The notes: a model not told the origin generated them from the sequence alone. DNA of 64,000 bases from Bacteroides sp. 224 (GCF_010500995.1 NZ_QVMK01000006.1:1-64000); one strand, 5' to 3'. Positions 8,811 through 20,075 are shown, numbered from the stretch's first letter. Numbers and translations are program-made.

Positions 8811-8853
8811 GATAGGGGTTGTTTTGTTATTTTACAACCCCTATCTTTTATTT
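8811..8853 (+). terminator. rteC transcription terminator
   Basis: A perfect 12-bp stem, GATAGGGGTTGT (8811-8822) with its complement (8834-8845), has an 11-base loop and is followed by TTTTATTT. It lies about 110 bases after the rteC stop. The bases from here to 9006 hold no gene and would contain the promoter of the HTH pair. Confidence 0.9.
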
Positions 8854-9006
8854 ATAAAAAATAGCGTTAAAGTGTTCTTGTCGAGTCTTAAGTATTTGTT
8901 TTTCAGTACATTTTATTTATATTGAGAAAAAAGTAATCCCAACTTGTGAATATTGCTCATATAATCTCTCGACATTTGCCGTCACTAATTTTTAATTCTA
9001 TAAAAT

Positions 9007-9339
9007 ATGGAAGTAATCGTGATGGAATCACAAGCCTACAAGGCATTGGTCGGGCGTATTAACGCTATCGAAAAATTTATCAAAGAAAAAAAAGAAGTTG
9101 TGAATCAAGATGTACCTATGCTTGATACACAAACTGTTTGTGCTTATTTAAAAGTAAGCAAACGAACTTTGCAGCGCTATCGCAGTAATGGAAATATCGC
9201 CTACTCTATTATTGGGCACAAGACTTATTACAGTATCGCGGCAATAAAGCAGTTCTTGAAAGACCGTAATATTAGGCGCGACTGCGAATCATTGGGTGAG
9301 TTGGCTCAAAAAGGAGTAATTACCGTTCCTCAAGAATAA
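9007..9339 (+). CDS. Xis2c-like helix-turn-helix protein
   Basis: This 110-residue protein has an N-terminal helical segment with several Lys/Glu (about 10-35), then an HTH_17/MerR-like winged helix (about 38-95). The core LDTQTVCAYLKVSKRTLQRYRSNG is followed by a beta-wing with IGHKTYY. Such small excisionase-like proteins sit after rteC in CTnDOT-family elements (xis2c, xis2d) and bend or mark DNA for excision. The neighbouring gene, 9 bases downstream, is its paralogue, so the two probably work as a pair in one transcript. An internal ATG at 9022 is an alternative start. The identification as an excision factor is by context and fold, not by test. Confidence 0.7.
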   Translation: MEVIVMESQAYKALVGRINAIEKFIKEKKEVVNQDVPMLDTQTVCAYLKVSKRTLQRYRSNGNIAYSIIGHKTYYSIAAIKQFLKDRNIRRDCESLGELAQKGVITVPQE

Positions 9340-9348
9340 GCAAGGCGT

Positions 9349-9657
9349 ATGTTTATCGAAAAAGAATACTTCGACGGCTGGATGCAGCGTATCATGGAAC
9401 GTTTCGACATTCTTGAAAAACAATATCCTCCTTCGCAGGGAAAATCCCGTCCGTTATTACCGGATGGTGATATGCTTTTGGATAATTATGACTTATGCCA
9501 AATGCTCAATGTGAGTAAACGAACGCTTCAACGTTACCGTTCTTCCGGTGAACTACCCTTTCAAATGATTTATCACAAGACTTATTACAAAGAGTCCGAT
9601 GTAATGCATTTTATTGAAACTCATTTTAGCAAGTTTCGAAATATTAATAAGAAATAA
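9349..9657 (+). CDS. Xis2d-like helix-turn-helix protein
   Basis: This 102-residue protein is a paralogue of the preceding gene. It shares the core NVSKRTLQRYRSSGELPF and the wing YHKTYYKESDV, with a different N terminus that begins MFIEKEYFDGWMQR. The recognition helix differs little, so the two may bind related half-sites or form heterodimers. It lies 9 bases after its neighbour and ends just before a strong terminator. In CTnDOT the equivalent proteins take part in excision and in turning on the mob and tra operons. Here they would be the plus-strand part of the regulatory module, facing the minus-strand methylase gene. Confidence 0.7.
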   Translation: MFIEKEYFDGWMQRIMERFDILEKQYPPSQGKSRPLLPDGDMLLDNYDLCQMLNVSKRTLQRYRSSGELPFQMIYHKTYYKESDVMHFIETHFSKFRNINKK

Positions 9658-9691
9658 GCCCTTTTTGTTTTCTACTCTTTGATTGCAGATG

Positions 9692-9735
9692 AGCCGCCCG
9701 ATTCAAATCATTATTTTGAAAGGGCGGCTTTCTTG
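9692..9735 (+). terminator. terminator between convergent genes
   Basis: AGCCGCCC (9692-9699) pairs with GGGCGGCT (9722-9729), extended inside by TTCAAA (9702-9707) with TTTGAA (9715-9720). TTCTTGTTT follows on the plus strand. It separates the HTH pair from the methylase gene, which ends at 9737 on the other strand. The minus-strand side has no U run. Confidence 0.85.
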
Positions 9736-9736
9736 T

Positions 9737-12700
9737 TTAGAGTTTCATTCCCTTTGAAGGAATGGTATTGGGCGTTTTCTGGACATAATTTGCTCTGGGT
9801 GTGGAGACAGCAGTCTTGCCGCCCACATTATCTACAATCCCTTGTAAGTGTTCAGAAATATTGTTAGCGGGTCGTTCCTGCCACTGCTCCATAATCGCAG
9901 ACGTTTGCTTATTATCATTAGCAGGCTCGACTGTTTGCCCATTACTGTCTTCAATCGGTTTGAGTGATTGCCCAATTTTCCGCTCCAAAGCTACCATTTC
10001 CGATTTCAATGTCGATAGTTCCGGCTCGCGCCGCCAATTACTTTCCACGACTTCTTTCAAAACAGGAATATCTTTCGAGAGTTTCTCATTTTCCGACTTA
10101 TATTTCTCCAACAGGCGTGGAATATGATCCACCAACGCATGCAGGAAGTTTTGTGAAGCCAGCTTCGGGTCGTTGGCAATTTGACCATTATTATAATGAT
10201 AGAATATCTCTCCCGCACCACGAGCAGAAAAACGGTTCTGTACAAAATCAAATCCGTCTTTATTGGTTGTCTCACTCTTTACATAAAGCGAGAAACCATA
10301 CAGGTTACCAATAGGCTCGTGTTGTCCAAGTGTTCGCGCGTTATCGGCAATCTCATTTAGTTTTTTACTGATTAATTGAGGATTGCTCCCTATGACACCG
10401 TTCAATTGTATCGGGTTACGATATGAACCGTCTTCATTGGTACGGACTTGGGATTTGAAATTATCCAAGTCCTTAGTAATGCGTTCAATGATCCCATTAT
10501 TCTTTTCCACCGTCGAAAGGATATTCTCCAATTTATAACGGCTGGACGATTTTCCGCGAACAAACGCCTGCCTTTCACTTTCAAGGGCAGCTATCTTCTT
10601 TTCTAAGCGTGCTTTCTCCAACAATTCAGTATTGCCGGAAAGAATCGCCACGTATTCAGAAAAATTCATCCCCGTTTTTTCGTCCATTGCTCCCTCGTCA
10701 ATGGTACGCGCTCCAAGATTGTTGGTCTTTAGCTGCTGGATAAAGAGTTGCTTGTTATGAAGTAACCCGAATTTGTAAGCATCAAGCGATTTTTCCACCG
10801 CATATAAGATAACATCCACTTTGTTTCCGGCATATAGTTTGGCTACCTCATTCCCTTTGCGGATTGCCCGGCCATCGCGCTGGCTAAGGTCAGACGGTCG
10901 CCACGGACAATCAAGGTGGTGGACGGCAACCGCTCGTTGCTGGGCGTTTACACCTGTTCCGAGCATTTCCGTACTGCCAAACAAAACACGAATTTTCCCG
11001 CTGTTCATATCCTCTATCATGCTTTTGCGGGCTTTTTCCGTTTTTGCTTCTTGAATAAAACGGACTTCATGGGCGGGTATGCCATGATCTTCTACTAATT
11101 TACGCTTAATCTCCGAATAAGCGTTCCACTCGCCGGGTTTATACGTCCCCAAATCACTGAACACGAACTGCGTTCCCTTATGCTCGTTATGTTTCTCATA
11201 ATAACCCGCTATCATCCGGGCGCAATGGGAAGCCTTGTTGTCAACATGGTCTTCAAAGGACGGATCGACCATCCGCATATCAAGCGACATTTTGCGGGCA
11301 TAATCAGTAGCAATCAGCATTTTAGCCTTTTCCTCCCTATCGGATAGAGGTTCGCGGAACAAAAGTGTTGCATCCCCATGTTTGGCAAACTGTACCAAAC
11401 GGTCGATAAAATCCTCTTGATCCGGTGTCGGCGGGATATTATGTAGTATCTCGTTTTTTACAGGACGGTCAATTCCAATGTCGGCGGCTGTACGGTAGTC
11501 GGTTATCTCGTTGTAAAATTGAGCCAGTTCAGGCACTTTGATAAAGTAGCGGAAGCGTTCTTTCTGAACGATCTCATTGGTTACCGAAAACTCATAATCA
11601 ATAGTCTTCTTGGCGAATATCGCCGCCCACGCATCGAAAGTTTTGATATTCTGTCGTTCCAGTTCTTGTGGTCGGAGGTATTTGAATAGAAGATAGAGTT
11701 CGGTCAACGAATTAGAAATGGTTGTCCCAGAAAGGAAGGTTGCTCCCAAATCCCGTCCTGTCCGCTCTTGAATGGTGCGAAGGGCGAAAAGCATATTGAG
11801 TGCTCGTTGGCTTCCATCGGAATTACCTAAACCTGCCACACGGTCGTGGCGGGTAGTAAAGGTAAGGTTCTTGAATTTGTGCGATTCATCTATGTAGAGG
11901 TGGTCAATGCCCATACGGCGAAAATCCACTGCATCGTCCTTACGGTTGTCAATATTATAGGTAATCTCTTGCAATTTGGCTTCCAGATTCATTTTACGTT
12001 TGATACAACCTTTCAGCATGGCACGGGATACTTCCTTCCCTTGCTGGCGTAACACATCGAGGTTCTCCTCTACGGAATCCAATTCCGATTGTAAAATATC
12101 CCGCTGTATTTCGGGCGACTGCGGTATCATACCAAACTGTTCGTGGGTCAAAATGACGGCATCCCAATCGTTATTTTTTATCTCATTGAAAATCCGCCCT
12201 CGGTTCTTCGGCGTAAAATCTTCCTTGCCGGGATATAAAACACGGGCGTTCGGATAGGCGGTGCAGAATGTTTTGGCAATCTCATGGATATTGGCTTTCA
12301 GTCCCACGATCATCGGTTTGTTTGCCAATCCGAGGCGTTTCTTTTCGTATGCCCCGCAACACATAATCAAGGTCTTGCCACCCCCTACTTCATGATCGAC
12401 AATCGAGCCGCCGTTTAGTTTATCCAACCAAATAGCATCTTTCTGGCTGGGATAAAGGTCGGGAATGCCCAAACCTTTCAAGTCCAGTCCGGGAAAAGTT
12501 TGGTGCGAGCCGTCGTATTGGGGACGGACAAAACAATTGAATGTGCGGTTGTAAAGATCGGCAAGACGGTCTTTGAACTCCGGAGATTGCTCTCGAAGCC
12601 AGTCGGAAAAGCCTCCACGCATCTCATCAATACGGGTATTGGCAAGTTGGATTGATTCTCCGTCGCGCACCTTTACGTCCTGCATTTCTCCGTCTATCAT

Positions 12701-15610
12701 CTTCCGTACGTTTTTTGTTATGTCGGGGGAAGTGTTTTGCAGGGCGTGTTTCATCAGAGCCAAACCGTTATAAGTGCGGCTTGAGGCTTTGACGGCATAC
12801 TGGTCGGAGATTTTCACATTCGTGCGGTTGGACTTTACACTGAACTCGTCTCGGCTGGCGGCGTAATGAACGTTTACGTCTGTGTCGAAAAGGTGTGAAG
12901 CATATTTATTATATATCCCGACAGGAATCCACCGCTCACCAAAATTAAAATCAAGGTCATCGAACGCAATCGGTCTGGGTGTGGCTTCACGCAAGGCGCG
13001 GAGCGATTCTTCCGCCTCACGGTGTCCGGGATTCCGCTCTAAGAAACGTTCCACTTCGTCGCCCTTGCTGATTACATTGCCCGAAACAAACTTATCGGCA
13101 ACTTCATAACCGCCCACAAGCGGATTGAAATAAATTTTCCCTTTCAGTTCATCCCGAATATCGTCTGCTGTTCCTCCCGTTAGCGAAGCCATATAGCCGA
13201 GATTCACTCCGGCATATCTGTTGAGTGAAGCCGCCAATGCTTCGTGGGCGTTATCGGTCGAGGTTATCTCGTTCGGATTAAACGCTACGGGGTGGTTGAA
13301 AATATCGGCTTTGACTGCTTTTCCGTCTATATAGCGTTCGAGAGACAGAATTTCCGTTCCTCTTGCATCCATTTTGATAAGGTCGAGGTTCTTCTTTTCA
13401 TTGAGCCGTCCATAGCGACCGGTGAAATCATCATACAGGCGGTTCAGCATATCACGCAAAGCGGGATTGGCTTCCAAACGGTCGGCTTCATTATGGTATA
13501 AATGGTGGTAAGTATCCCGAATCTCAATATAGAGAGAAGCTTTACTATTTTGTTGTTCATTTATATCCAAAGGGTGGAACATCGGTTGAAGTCCGTCGAT
13601 ATTCCGCAAGTACCCGACACGGCTTGTATCGTCCGTTACCAATGAGCCTTCACGGTAATGGGTCAATAACTCTGCTGTGAAAGGCTGCGGTTTCAAAAAT
13701 TCTTCCCGCTGTTCCTGTTCGATTTTTCGAAGTTGTTCTTGGTGTTCCGCTTGTCGGGCATCCTCCACCGGATAGACATTCCGATTTTTGGAAACAGGTG
13801 TTTGCTTACTCTCTTTCTCTTCTTGTAACCGTTTTTTGGCTGCATTGTATGCCATTTCTTCCCGCCAATCCATAAATGGCAACTCCGGTTCTGTCTTTTC
13901 TTTAGACTTCGACGAACGTCTGCGCTTAGGACGTTTAATCTGTCGCCGTTCTTCTTCTGAAAAACCAAAAAGGTCGTAAAGCGTTATGAGCGGCTCTTGT
14001 GTAACTGATTGTGGTTTCTCTTCCTTTATGGGCTTCGTTTTTACATCGGTTTCAATTTCGTCAAAAAGCGACTGACGGAAATCTGGTTGGGAAATTTTAG
14101 GAATACGCTGTTCTTCTGTTCTCGTAGGTTGAATGCCGAACAGTTGAAGTTGCTCCGGCTCCTTGTTATCGAAATCTTCGGGTTGTGGCGGACGTTCGTT
14201 CCAAAGCTTACGGTCTTGCTCTTCGGCGTAAGCCCCATATTCTGCCAAATCTTGTGGAGTTGGTTGGTATTTATCCTGTTCCGTTACAGAAGCATTTAAG
14301 CTCTGCCTTTGCTCGGTAACTGATAACTCTGTCAATTCTCCTGTGGAGGTATCTAAGCGATACCCTTCCGCTTCCATTTCCCGGACAGCCTGCTGTTGTT
14401 CTCTCTCGGAATGGGTAGGATTAGTAAAACTCTGCCCTTCCGGTTGCGGAGCATGTATAAGGAAATGCTCCCTGTCGAGGTATTTGGAAAAGTCCTCGGA
14501 TAGCTTCCGGCTTATTTCATCTGCAATAGCGTTCACGCCGCCTGCGTGGGTGAACTCCATAGCCGGTTTACCGTAGGGATCGGTTCCGACTTTCACATCG
14601 GTATGGATCACTCGGTCGAATAAACGGAATGTATTGTTTACGCTTATGCCGTTGGAGAGTTTGCGGCTTTGGATAAAATTCATTTTACGCTCGGTATCTT
14701 GTTCACCGCCGGCGTATTTTTGTAGGATAACGAGGTCGCTGCCGACATCTGTTCCTGCCGTTTCCGAAAAAAGGTTGTTGGGAAGCCGTAGGGCGGAAAC
14801 CAATTTGCAATTGTTCATGAGGTATTCCCGAACAGGTTGGGTTTGCTCGGCATTCATAACTCCTTGTGAAGTAATAAACGCCACTAATCCGCCCTCGCGC
14901 ACCGTATCGACGGATTTCAGGAAGAAATAATTATGCAGGCTGCGGGTTGCCTGACGGCGAGCCGGGTCTCGGTGCGTGGAAAATGCAGGATCAAAAACCG
15001 ATATATCCCCGAAAGGAATATTGCTTGCAGCAAGGTCGAAGTACTCATTATATTTAACAGGAATACTTTCAAAACCGCCACTTGTTGTAAGGTCGTCGGG
15101 GCGAAGGTTGCGGAGGATATTTGCTGTTAGACGGTCTTTTTCGAAATTGAAGATTTCTGCGCCGGAGTTACGGCGAGATAAAGCTTCAGCAAATATACCG
15201 GTTCCTGCGCTCGGGTCGATTATTCGATTGGGTTTGATACCTGTTTTATCTAACACTTCCGATAATGCGGAAACAACCTCAGGCGGAGTATAAAAAGCGG
15301 TCATTACGGAGTTTTTCAGACTTTCGCAGTATGCTTTATATGTCGCTTTGTCGGGAGAATGTTCCTCCAAAACCTCGTGCAGTTCTTGGATAAGCGGATA
15401 GAGTTCGCGGTCGGCATTCGGCCAGCGTTCGATAGACGTCTCTTTTGGCGGCGGGTTCAAAATAGCTTTGATTCCCCCGAAGCCGCTGTATAATGAAAGC
15501 ACCTCCCTTTCGACAGGAGTCGCGGTACGTTTCTCTTTATCGAGCATAAAGGCGGTCTTTATCGCTTCGATATTTTGGCGCAAATGCACCTTCTTATTAA
15601 AGCTTGCCAT
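9737..15610 (-). CDS. bmhA: BmhA-like fused N6-adenine methylase and helicase
   Basis: This 1957-residue protein joins a methyltransferase to a helicase. Near the N terminus, DPSAGTG (132-138) is the AdoMet motif I and SNIPFGD (196-202) is a variant of the NPPY catalytic motif. After a charged linker (about 430-640) comes a second half with a Walker A-like HEVGGGKT (about 1075), DESHKFK (about 1240), SGTTISNS, and motif [13 protein letters not shown] (about 1580), typical of SNF2-like superfamily 2 helicases. A coiled-coil C terminus follows. Homologues occur on CTnDOT-family elements, where the role is undefined; protection of incoming DNA or anti-restriction is a reasonable guess. The IP in place of PP in motif IV is worth noting. 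It overlaps the upstream DUF1896 gene by 14 bases, so the two are probably co-translated. Confidence 0.85.
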   Translation of the reverse strand: MASFNKKVHLRQNIEAIKTAFMLDKEKRTATPVEREVLSLYSGFGGIKAILNPPPKETSIERWPNADRELYPLIQELHEVLEEHSPDKATYKAYCESLKNSVMTAFYTPPEVVSALSEVLDKTGIKPNRIIDPSAGTGIFAEALSRRNSGAEIFNFEKDRLTANILRNLRPDDLTTSGGFESIPVKYNEYFDLAASNIPFGDISVFDPAFSTHRDPARRQATRSLHNYFFLKSVDTVREGGLVAFITSQGVMNAEQTQPVREYLMNNCKLVSALRLPNNLFSETAGTDVGSDLVILQKYAGGEQDTERKMNFIQSRKLSNGISVNNTFRLFDRVIHTDVKVGTDPYGKPAMEFTHAGGVNAIADEISRKLSEDFSKYLDREHFLIHAPQPEGQSFTNPTHSEREQQQAVREMEAEGYRLDTSTGELTELSVTEQRQSLNASVTEQDKYQPTPQDLAEYGAYAEEQDRKLWNERPPQPEDFDNKEPEQLQLFGIQPTRTEEQRIPKISQPDFRQSLFDEIETDVKTKPIKEEKPQSVTQEPLITLYDLFGFSEEERRQIKRPKRRRSSKSKEKTEPELPFMDWREEMAYNAAKKRLQEEKESKQTPVSKNRNVYPVEDARQAEHQEQLRKIEQEQREEFLKPQPFTAELLTHYREGSLVTDDTSRVGYLRNIDGLQPMFHPLDINEQQNSKASLYIEIRDTYHHLYHNEADRLEANPALRDMLNRLYDDFTGRYGRLNEKKNLDLIKMDARGTEILSLERYIDGKAVKADIFNHPVAFNPNEITSTDNAHEALAASLNRYAGVNLGYMASLTGGTADDIRDELKGKIYFNPLVGGYEVADKFVSGNVISKGDEVERFLERNPGHREAEESLRALREATPRPIAFDDLDFNFGERWIPVGIYNKYASHLFDTDVNVHYAASRDEFSVKSNRTNVKISDQYAVKASSRTYNGLALMKHALQNTSPDITKNVRKMIDGEMQDVKVRDGESIQLANTRIDEMRGGFSDWLREQSPEFKDRLADLYNRTFNCFVRPQYDGSHQTFPGLDLKGLGIPDLYPSQKDAIWLDKLNGGSIVDHEVGGGKTLIMCCGAYEKKRLGLANKPMIVGLKANIHEIAKTFCTAYPNARVLYPGKEDFTPKNRGRIFNEIKNNDWDAVILTHEQFGMIPQSPEIQRDILQSELDSVEENLDVLRQQGKEVSRAMLKGCIKRKMNLEAKLQEITYNIDNRKDDAVDFRRMGIDHLYIDESHKFKNLTFTTRHDRVAGLGNSDGSQRALNMLFALRTIQERTGRDLGATFLSGTTISNSLTELYLLFKYLRPQELERQNIKTFDAWAAIFAKKTIDYEFSVTNEIVQKERFRYFIKVPELAQFYNEITDYRTAADIGIDRPVKNEILHNIPPTPDQEDFIDRLVQFAKHGDATLLFREPLSDREEKAKMLIATDYARKMSLDMRMVDPSFEDHVDNKASHCARMIAGYYEKHNEHKGTQFVFSDLGTYKPGEWNAYSEIKRKLVEDHGIPAHEVRFIQEAKTEKARKSMIEDMNSGKIRVLFGSTEMLGTGVNAQQRAVAVHHLDCPWRPSDLSQRDGRAIRKGNEVAKLYAGNKVDVILYAVEKSLDAYKFGLLHNKQLFIQQLKTNNLGARTIDEGAMDEKTGMNFSEYVAILSGNTELLEKARLEKKIAALESERQAFVRGKSSSRYKLENILSTVEKNNGIIERITKDLDNFKSQVRTNEDGSYRNPIQLNGVIGSNPQLISKKLNEIADNARTLGQHEPIGNLYGFSLYVKSETTNKDGFDFVQNRFSARGAGEIFYHYNNGQIANDPKLASQNFLHALVDHIPRLLEKYKSENEKLSKDIPVLKEVVESNWRREPELSTLKSEMVALERKIGQSLKPIEDSNGQTVEPANDNKQTSAIMEQWQERPANNISEHLQGIVDNVGGKTAVSTPRANYVQKTPNTIPSKGMKL

Positions 15611-16043
15611 CTTCCAACAGTATTTGAATGGTTCCGGTAAGCTCCGTGTACAAAAGGTCGTATTCCGGCGTATCTATAAAATCGTCTGAAATAGAATATT
15701 TTGCCAATATTTCGCTGCAAATCGGCAGAACCATAAGAGCAACACTTTTTGCATCGTCTTCGGGAATCTCTTCCGAGAACTCATTCCAAAGGATAATTAC
15801 AAGGGTGTTGTAGGGAGAAAATGCCAATCCCTTGAACAATTCATCCGAAGCCAGTTCTTCCGCTTCTATATGAGAATGACCATTTTTTATGGCTTGGTTG
15901 TAAGTTTCCGCTGCATGGTCGGCTCGTTCACGGATAAATTCTACATCTTTGGCACGTTCGGGAAAATCTTCACGGAGAAAGGATAAGAGGGACAATTCGT
16001 AGTAGGACAGTTCGCCCTTATGGTACTTGTTTTTCGGTGTCAT
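15597..16043 (-). CDS. DUF1896 family protein
   Basis: This 148-residue acidic, mostly helical protein matches the DUF1896 family found next to the methylase/helicase gene in Bacteroidales conjugative elements. No catalytic motif is visible. The stop codon overlaps the start of the methylase/helicase gene, which suggests translational coupling and a helper role for that enzyme. The transcript seems to start near 16166, and a terminator-like hairpin lies between that promoter and this start codon, so expression may be attenuated. Confidence 0.75.
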   Translation of the reverse strand: MTPKNKYHKGELSYYELSLLSFLREDFPERAKDVEFIRERADHAAETYNQAIKNGHSHIEAEELASDELFKGLAFSPYNTLVIILWNEFSEEIPEDDAKSVALMVLPICSEILAKYSISDDFIDTPEYDLLYTELTGTIQILLEDGKL

Positions 16044-16080
16044 AACATGAAATTTTTGGTGATTAATAAATGAAAGGAGG

Positions 16081-16116
16081 AATTAAAAAAGCGCTCCGGG
16101 TTCCCACCCGAAGCGC
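16081..16116 (-). terminator. terminator or attenuator before DUF1896
   Basis: Bases 16091-16116 form an 11-bp stem with one C-A mismatch and a 4-base loop. On the minus strand it is followed by six U and AAUU (complement of 16081-16090). It could end the topB transcript, but it also lies between a good promoter (16173-16203) and the DUF1896 start only about 40 bases away, the layout of an attenuator. Confidence 0.75.
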
Positions 16117-16172
16117 CACACCAAAAATTTCTTTCACACAAGAAAAAATCAAGTATGTCGGAATTTTCGGTG

Positions 16173-16203
16173 TAAAGATACGAGTAAAGAGCGATAAAAC
16201 AAA
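16173..16203 (-). promoter_or_regulatory. promoter of the DUF1896-methylase operon
   Basis: On the minus strand, TTTG (complement of 16200-16203) lies 19 bases upstream of TATCTTTA (complement of 16173-16180), a seven-of-eight match to the common TATCTTTG -7 box. Transcription from near 16166 would read through the hairpin at 16116-16081 before reaching the gene. Confidence 0.6.
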
Positions 16204-16264
16204 AGTTCACTTGAATGGCTATCCGATATTTTATTGCTCCGGGTATCTTATTGGAAATCAGAAA

Positions 16265-18370
16265 CTATTTTTTTGATTTCCATTTTTTATCTGCCTTTCG
16301 TTCTGGAAATACAAATGTGGTTTTGAAGTCGTTATCAAGCGTAACCATAGCATCAAAACTTTTCCCTGCCTTGCTTTGGAATCCGCTGATAAGCGAGGTC
16401 TTACCCTTAACTAATAAATCGCTAAGTTGCTTGTCAGTCAGACTCTTTTTCGCTATTTCCCGAAAAACCATGAGGTTACAATCTCCGTTACCGCATTTGG
16501 CGACTTTGGGATAAAACACTACATGTCCTGTTTTACAGCGAGGACAAGCACAACCGGCTTTATCGTCCTGAACAATGATTTTTGTGTTCAACAGTTCGGT
16601 GGTAATTTGCGCAGCATGAACTTCGATTCCCTTATGGAATGAAGAAGCCTCCATTTCGCCGCTTTCGATTTTTGAAAGGGCGAGTTCCCACCCTCCCGTC
16701 ATTGCCACATCTGCTATCATTTTGTCTTTTACTACCCCATAAACCGTCAATCCTTTTTCGGTGGGAACGAGTGACTTCTTTTCCCGACGGATATAATCGC
16801 GGGCAAAAAGGGTTTCGATTATGGCGGCACGGGTGGCGGGCGTTCCTATACCACACTCCTTTATTGCTTCCCGTTCGGCTTCATTCTCCACTCTTTTCGC
16901 ACAGGTTTCCATTGCTGCAAGCAAGGTGCTTTCAGTGTGAATAGGACATGGTTTAGTTTGTTTTTCCAAAATACCGCAAGCATTGACAGGTAAAATTTCG
17001 CCTTCTTTGATTTCAGGGAGAATAGTAGTATCTTCTTCTTGTTCTTCCTCTTTATACCCGAATACTTTCTGCCAGCCGGGAGAAAGTGTTTCGCTGCCAC
17101 GGGCGGTAAACTCCGTTTCGCCACATTTTAATTTGACCACTGTATTTGCTTTCTTGCAAACAGGAGAAAAGGCTTCAAGCATACGCCCGGCAACCATTTC
17201 GTAGATGGTGCGTTCTTCGTCCGATAGTTTACCGGGAAGATTTTCGGTCGGCAATATGGCATGGTGGTCAGAAATCTTTTTATCATCCACCGGACGGATA
17301 TTCAGGATTTTCAAATCCATGCTTCTGGCGTATGCGGCAAAGCGTTCATATTCTTTGAATTTTGCAATCAGCTCCGGCACTTCCTCCATTATATCGGTGG
17401 AAATATAGTGGGAAGAAGTTCGGGGATAGGTCAAATGTTTCGACTCGTAAAGCGATTGTGCTATCGAAAGGGTTCTCTCTGCTGTAAAACCATAACGGGA
17501 GTTGGCTTCTTTCTGTAAGGTTGTCAAATCATACGGAAGTGGCGGTTGCACATTCTGTTCCTTCCGCTCCACATTTTCAACGCGAACATTTGCCGCCTGC
17601 ATGATTGCTGCAACCGTTTCTTCGGCAGACTTCCTTTCATCGTACTTATCAACAGAAAGGACAGCAAATGTTGTAGCATCTTTTGTTGTTTGTAATTTCA
17701 GTTTGAAATAGGTTGCAGGGGTAAACGCTTTGTTTTCCAGATAACGGGAACAGATAATTGCCAAAGTGGGCGTTTGTACCCGACCGAGCGACCAAACGCC
17801 ACGCCCTGCGGCTATGGAAAGTGATTGTGAGGCATTAATACCTATTAAATAATCCGCTTCACTGCGAGCTTTGGCGGAGGCATACAGTTTATCGTAATCT
17901 TTTCCCGGGCGAAGATTTTGTAAGCCTTCGCGGATAGCTTTATCGGTAAGCGAACTAATCCAAAGGCGGTCGAAAGGTTTCGTACATCCCAGATAATGAT
18001 AGATATAGCGGAAGATTAATTCACCTTCGCGACCTGCATCAACTCCCGAAACGATACGGTCGGTTTGGGCAAACAAACGGCGGATAACCTCCAACTGCTT
18101 GACTGCTCCGGCATCGGGTTTGTACTCCTTGCCTTCCTTGATTTGGCGAGGTTTTAAGATAAACGGATTGGGAAGAATAGGGAGGTGCTCCCGATTGAAA
18201 CCCTTAAATCCGTACTCTTCGGGTAGGGCAAGCCCGACTAAATGACCGAATGCCCATGTTACCATATATCCGTTTCCTTCCATATATCCGTCCATGCGGG
18301 TGTTTGCCCCGACAATGGCTGCGATACTTTTCGCCACACTCGGCTTTTCTGCAATAATGACTGTTTTCAT
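16265..18370 (-). CDS. topB: DNA topoisomerase III (type IA), Exc-like
   Basis: This 701-residue type IA topoisomerase starts with a TOPRIM domain (MKTVIIAEKPSVAKS, and DAGREGELIF near 110). The active-site region LTYPRTSSHYI lies near 313, where the Tyr of YPRT cuts DNA. The C-terminal zinc-ribbon-like CPRCKTGH...CGNGDC lies near 620-640. It passes single strands to relax or decatenate DNA. In CTnDOT the excision-operon gene exc encodes such a topoisomerase, and most related elements carry one. Here it lies on the minus strand after the DUF3945 gene with a 31-base gap, instead of following the xis-like genes directly. Confidence 0.93.
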   Translation of the reverse strand: MKTVIIAEKPSVAKSIAAIVGANTRMDGYMEGNGYMVTWAFGHLVGLALPEEYGFKGFNREHLPILPNPFILKPRQIKEGKEYKPDAGAVKQLEVIRRLFAQTDRIVSGVDAGREGELIFRYIYHYLGCTKPFDRLWISSLTDKAIREGLQNLRPGKDYDKLYASAKARSEADYLIGINASQSLSIAAGRGVWSLGRVQTPTLAIICSRYLENKAFTPATYFKLKLQTTKDATTFAVLSVDKYDERKSAEETVAAIMQAANVRVENVERKEQNVQPPLPYDLTTLQKEANSRYGFTAERTLSIAQSLYESKHLTYPRTSSHYISTDIMEEVPELIAKFKEYERFAAYARSMDLKILNIRPVDDKKISDHHAILPTENLPGKLSDEERTIYEMVAGRMLEAFSPVCKKANTVVKLKCGETEFTARGSETLSPGWQKVFGYKEEEQEEDTTILPEIKEGEILPVNACGILEKQTKPCPIHTESTLLAAMETCAKRVENEAEREAIKECGIGTPATRAAIIETLFARDYIRREKKSLVPTEKGLTVYGVVKDKMIADVAMTGGWELALSKIESGEMEASSFHKGIEVHAAQITTELLNTKIIVQDDKAGCACPRCKTGHVVFYPKVAKCGNGDCNLMVFREIAKKSLTDKQLSDLLVKGKTSLISGFQSKAGKSFDAMVTLDNDFKTTFVFPERKADKKWKSKK

Positions 18371-18401
18371 ATTGATTTTTAATTAATTTATACTGATTGA
18401 A

Positions 18402-19844
18402 TTAAACTTTAAGTCCGCTTTTTTTGACAGCGGGCTTGCGGGTTGGTTTGTTCTCGTCCTGCTTCTTTTGTTGATTGTCGGTCGGTTTTTGCTGACCTTG
18501 TTTGAGAGGTTCTTTTAAATGCTTGGTCGCTTCATTGGTTTTTCCTTCTGAATTGACTGCAACCTGCGTTTTACTTTCGTTAGCAGGCTTTACTTCCGTA
18601 TCCTGTTTCTTTGCATAATCGGGATTCCATTTGAAAAAATTCAGTTTGTTTTTTTCAGGATTAACCCTTACCCACGCATTGAATGGTTCTCCCTGACCAT
18701 CTTTTACCATACCTTTAATATAGGTAGCCTTACCCGCTCTGAGCAGTTCGGTTTGTTTATCGTTCAGTTCAACGCCCAATAGTTTTTTGGGGATAAAAAC
18801 CTGTTTGTGGATTTCTTCCTGCGAAACATCTTTGGAGGTTTTGGGATTTGTTTCTTTCGCGATTTCCCGTTTCTCCCTGCGGATTTCTTTATTTTCCTGC
18901 GCATAACGGTTACGGTCCAATCCGTCATAAGTGAAATCAAATTTTTTGTCGGAAGCATTTATTTGAATGTATCCGTCGAAGAGTGTACCACTGCGAGAGG
19001 TCATTCCCTCTATCAATACTTTACGTCCAGCGGCAATATCTAATTGCTGACCTTCGGAGAGTTCAACACCTTTTATCTTGTTGATTGCCTCGATTTGATT
19101 TGCAGGGAGAACCTCCAAAACGTTAGTCAGCTTATCAAGAGTCAGATAACAAGGCTCCTTTTTGCCGGGAGCAAACTCCAATTCAACAACTTTTCCGGCA
19201 TTACCGTTTTTCAAAAGATTTGCTTTTGTTTCTTCATCAAGCAGGATTCCATGAACAGGAATGTTTAAATTTGGTTTTTCCTGATAATAATGTGGAATAA
19301 CTTTGATTGAACTGTCCGGTTGTTCTTCAAGAGAAACCCTCCCTTTGGTTGGGACTCGAGCACCGCCCGGTTCCAATTCAGGACTCATATCCACCAGTTT
19401 GTTGGACTTATGCCCGTATGACATGGCTTTCAAATGAGGTTCCATATCCTCCCAGCGGATACCTTTACGGGCAAGGTCTGCACGATCAATCTTTTCAATG
19501 TCTAACGGCTGAAACTGCTGATTTGCGCTTGGACTCACACGGTGTTTCTCCAATTCATCAGGAGGAAAATCTATTTTCACAAGGTTTTCAAGTGTTTCCT
19601 TAGCCATCATGAAAATACCCGTGTGGGCGGGATTTTCGGTCTGTTCCATAAACTTTTTGAAAAACGCTTCGACTGCAGAATCGGAAGTGTTTACATTGAG
19701 CAGGTCACCAATATTCTTATTGGTCGGTTCGACGGTTTTAATATTTCCGTCCTTGTCCACATCAGTAATGGCTCTTACTTTGCCGTCTTTCACGTCTTCG
19801 ACGAGCATGATTTTTTTCTCGTCGTTTTTTACTGTTTCGTTCAT
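18402..19844 (-). CDS. DUF3945/DUF4099-type protein
   Basis: This 480-residue hydrophilic protein has no signal peptide or membrane segment. Its middle has two similar segments, LNIPVHGILLDEETKANLLKNG near 195-220 and VFIPKKLLGVELNDKQTELLRAG near 345-375. Each is followed by a strand-rich stretch with TLDGY or GYIQIN-like motifs, as in DUF3945 proteins of Bacteroidales conjugative elements. The tail (about 415-480) is Lys/Gln/Pro-rich and disordered. It always travels with topB in such elements; a DNA-processing accessory role is inference. It is the first gene of the minus-strand topB transcript and is divergent from the T6SS operon. Confidence 0.75.
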   Translation of the reverse strand: MNETVKNDEKKIMLVEDVKDGKVRAITDVDKDGNIKTVEPTNKNIGDLLNVNTSDSAVEAFFKKFMEQTENPAHTGIFMMAKETLENLVKIDFPPDELEKHRVSPSANQQFQPLDIEKIDRADLARKGIRWEDMEPHLKAMSYGHKSNKLVDMSPELEPGGARVPTKGRVSLEEQPDSSIKVIPHYYQEKPNLNIPVHGILLDEETKANLLKNGNAGKVVELEFAPGKKEPCYLTLDKLTNVLEVLPANQIEAINKIKGVELSEGQQLDIAAGRKVLIEGMTSRSGTLFDGYIQINASDKKFDFTYDGLDRNRYAQENKEIRREKREIAKETNPKTSKDVSQEEIHKQVFIPKKLLGVELNDKQTELLRAGKATYIKGMVKDGQGEPFNAWVRVNPEKNKLNFFKWNPDYAKKQDTEVKPANESKTQVAVNSEGKTNEATKHLKEPLKQGQQKPTDNQQKKQDENKPTRKPAVKKSGLKV

Positions 19845-20044
19845 ATCTACGAATGTTTTTTATGTTAGCACCAATATCAGTGCGACTGCGAAAGTATATG
19901 TAACTGTTTGATAAGCAAAGAAATAAAACGGGAGTGGGCGAATAAGGAAGCCTACTGGCGGCTTGTGGCGCCGAATTCAATTCGAGGATATTGATTTCAG
20001 AAAAACAATGCGAAACAAGAATCATTTTTTTAATAGAAAATATC

Positions 20045-20052
20045 TATCTTTG
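20045..20052 (+). promoter_or_regulatory. -7 box of the T6SS operon promoter
   Basis: TATCTTTG at 20045-20052 is a perfect -7 element 24 bases before the ATG at 20076. The -33 position (about 20021-20025) reads ATCAT, not TTTG, so the promoter is either weak or helped by an activator. No other promoter-like site lies in the 231-bp divergent gap on this strand. Confidence 0.6.
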
Positions 20053-20075
20053 TAATTCTTAAATATTTACAATTT

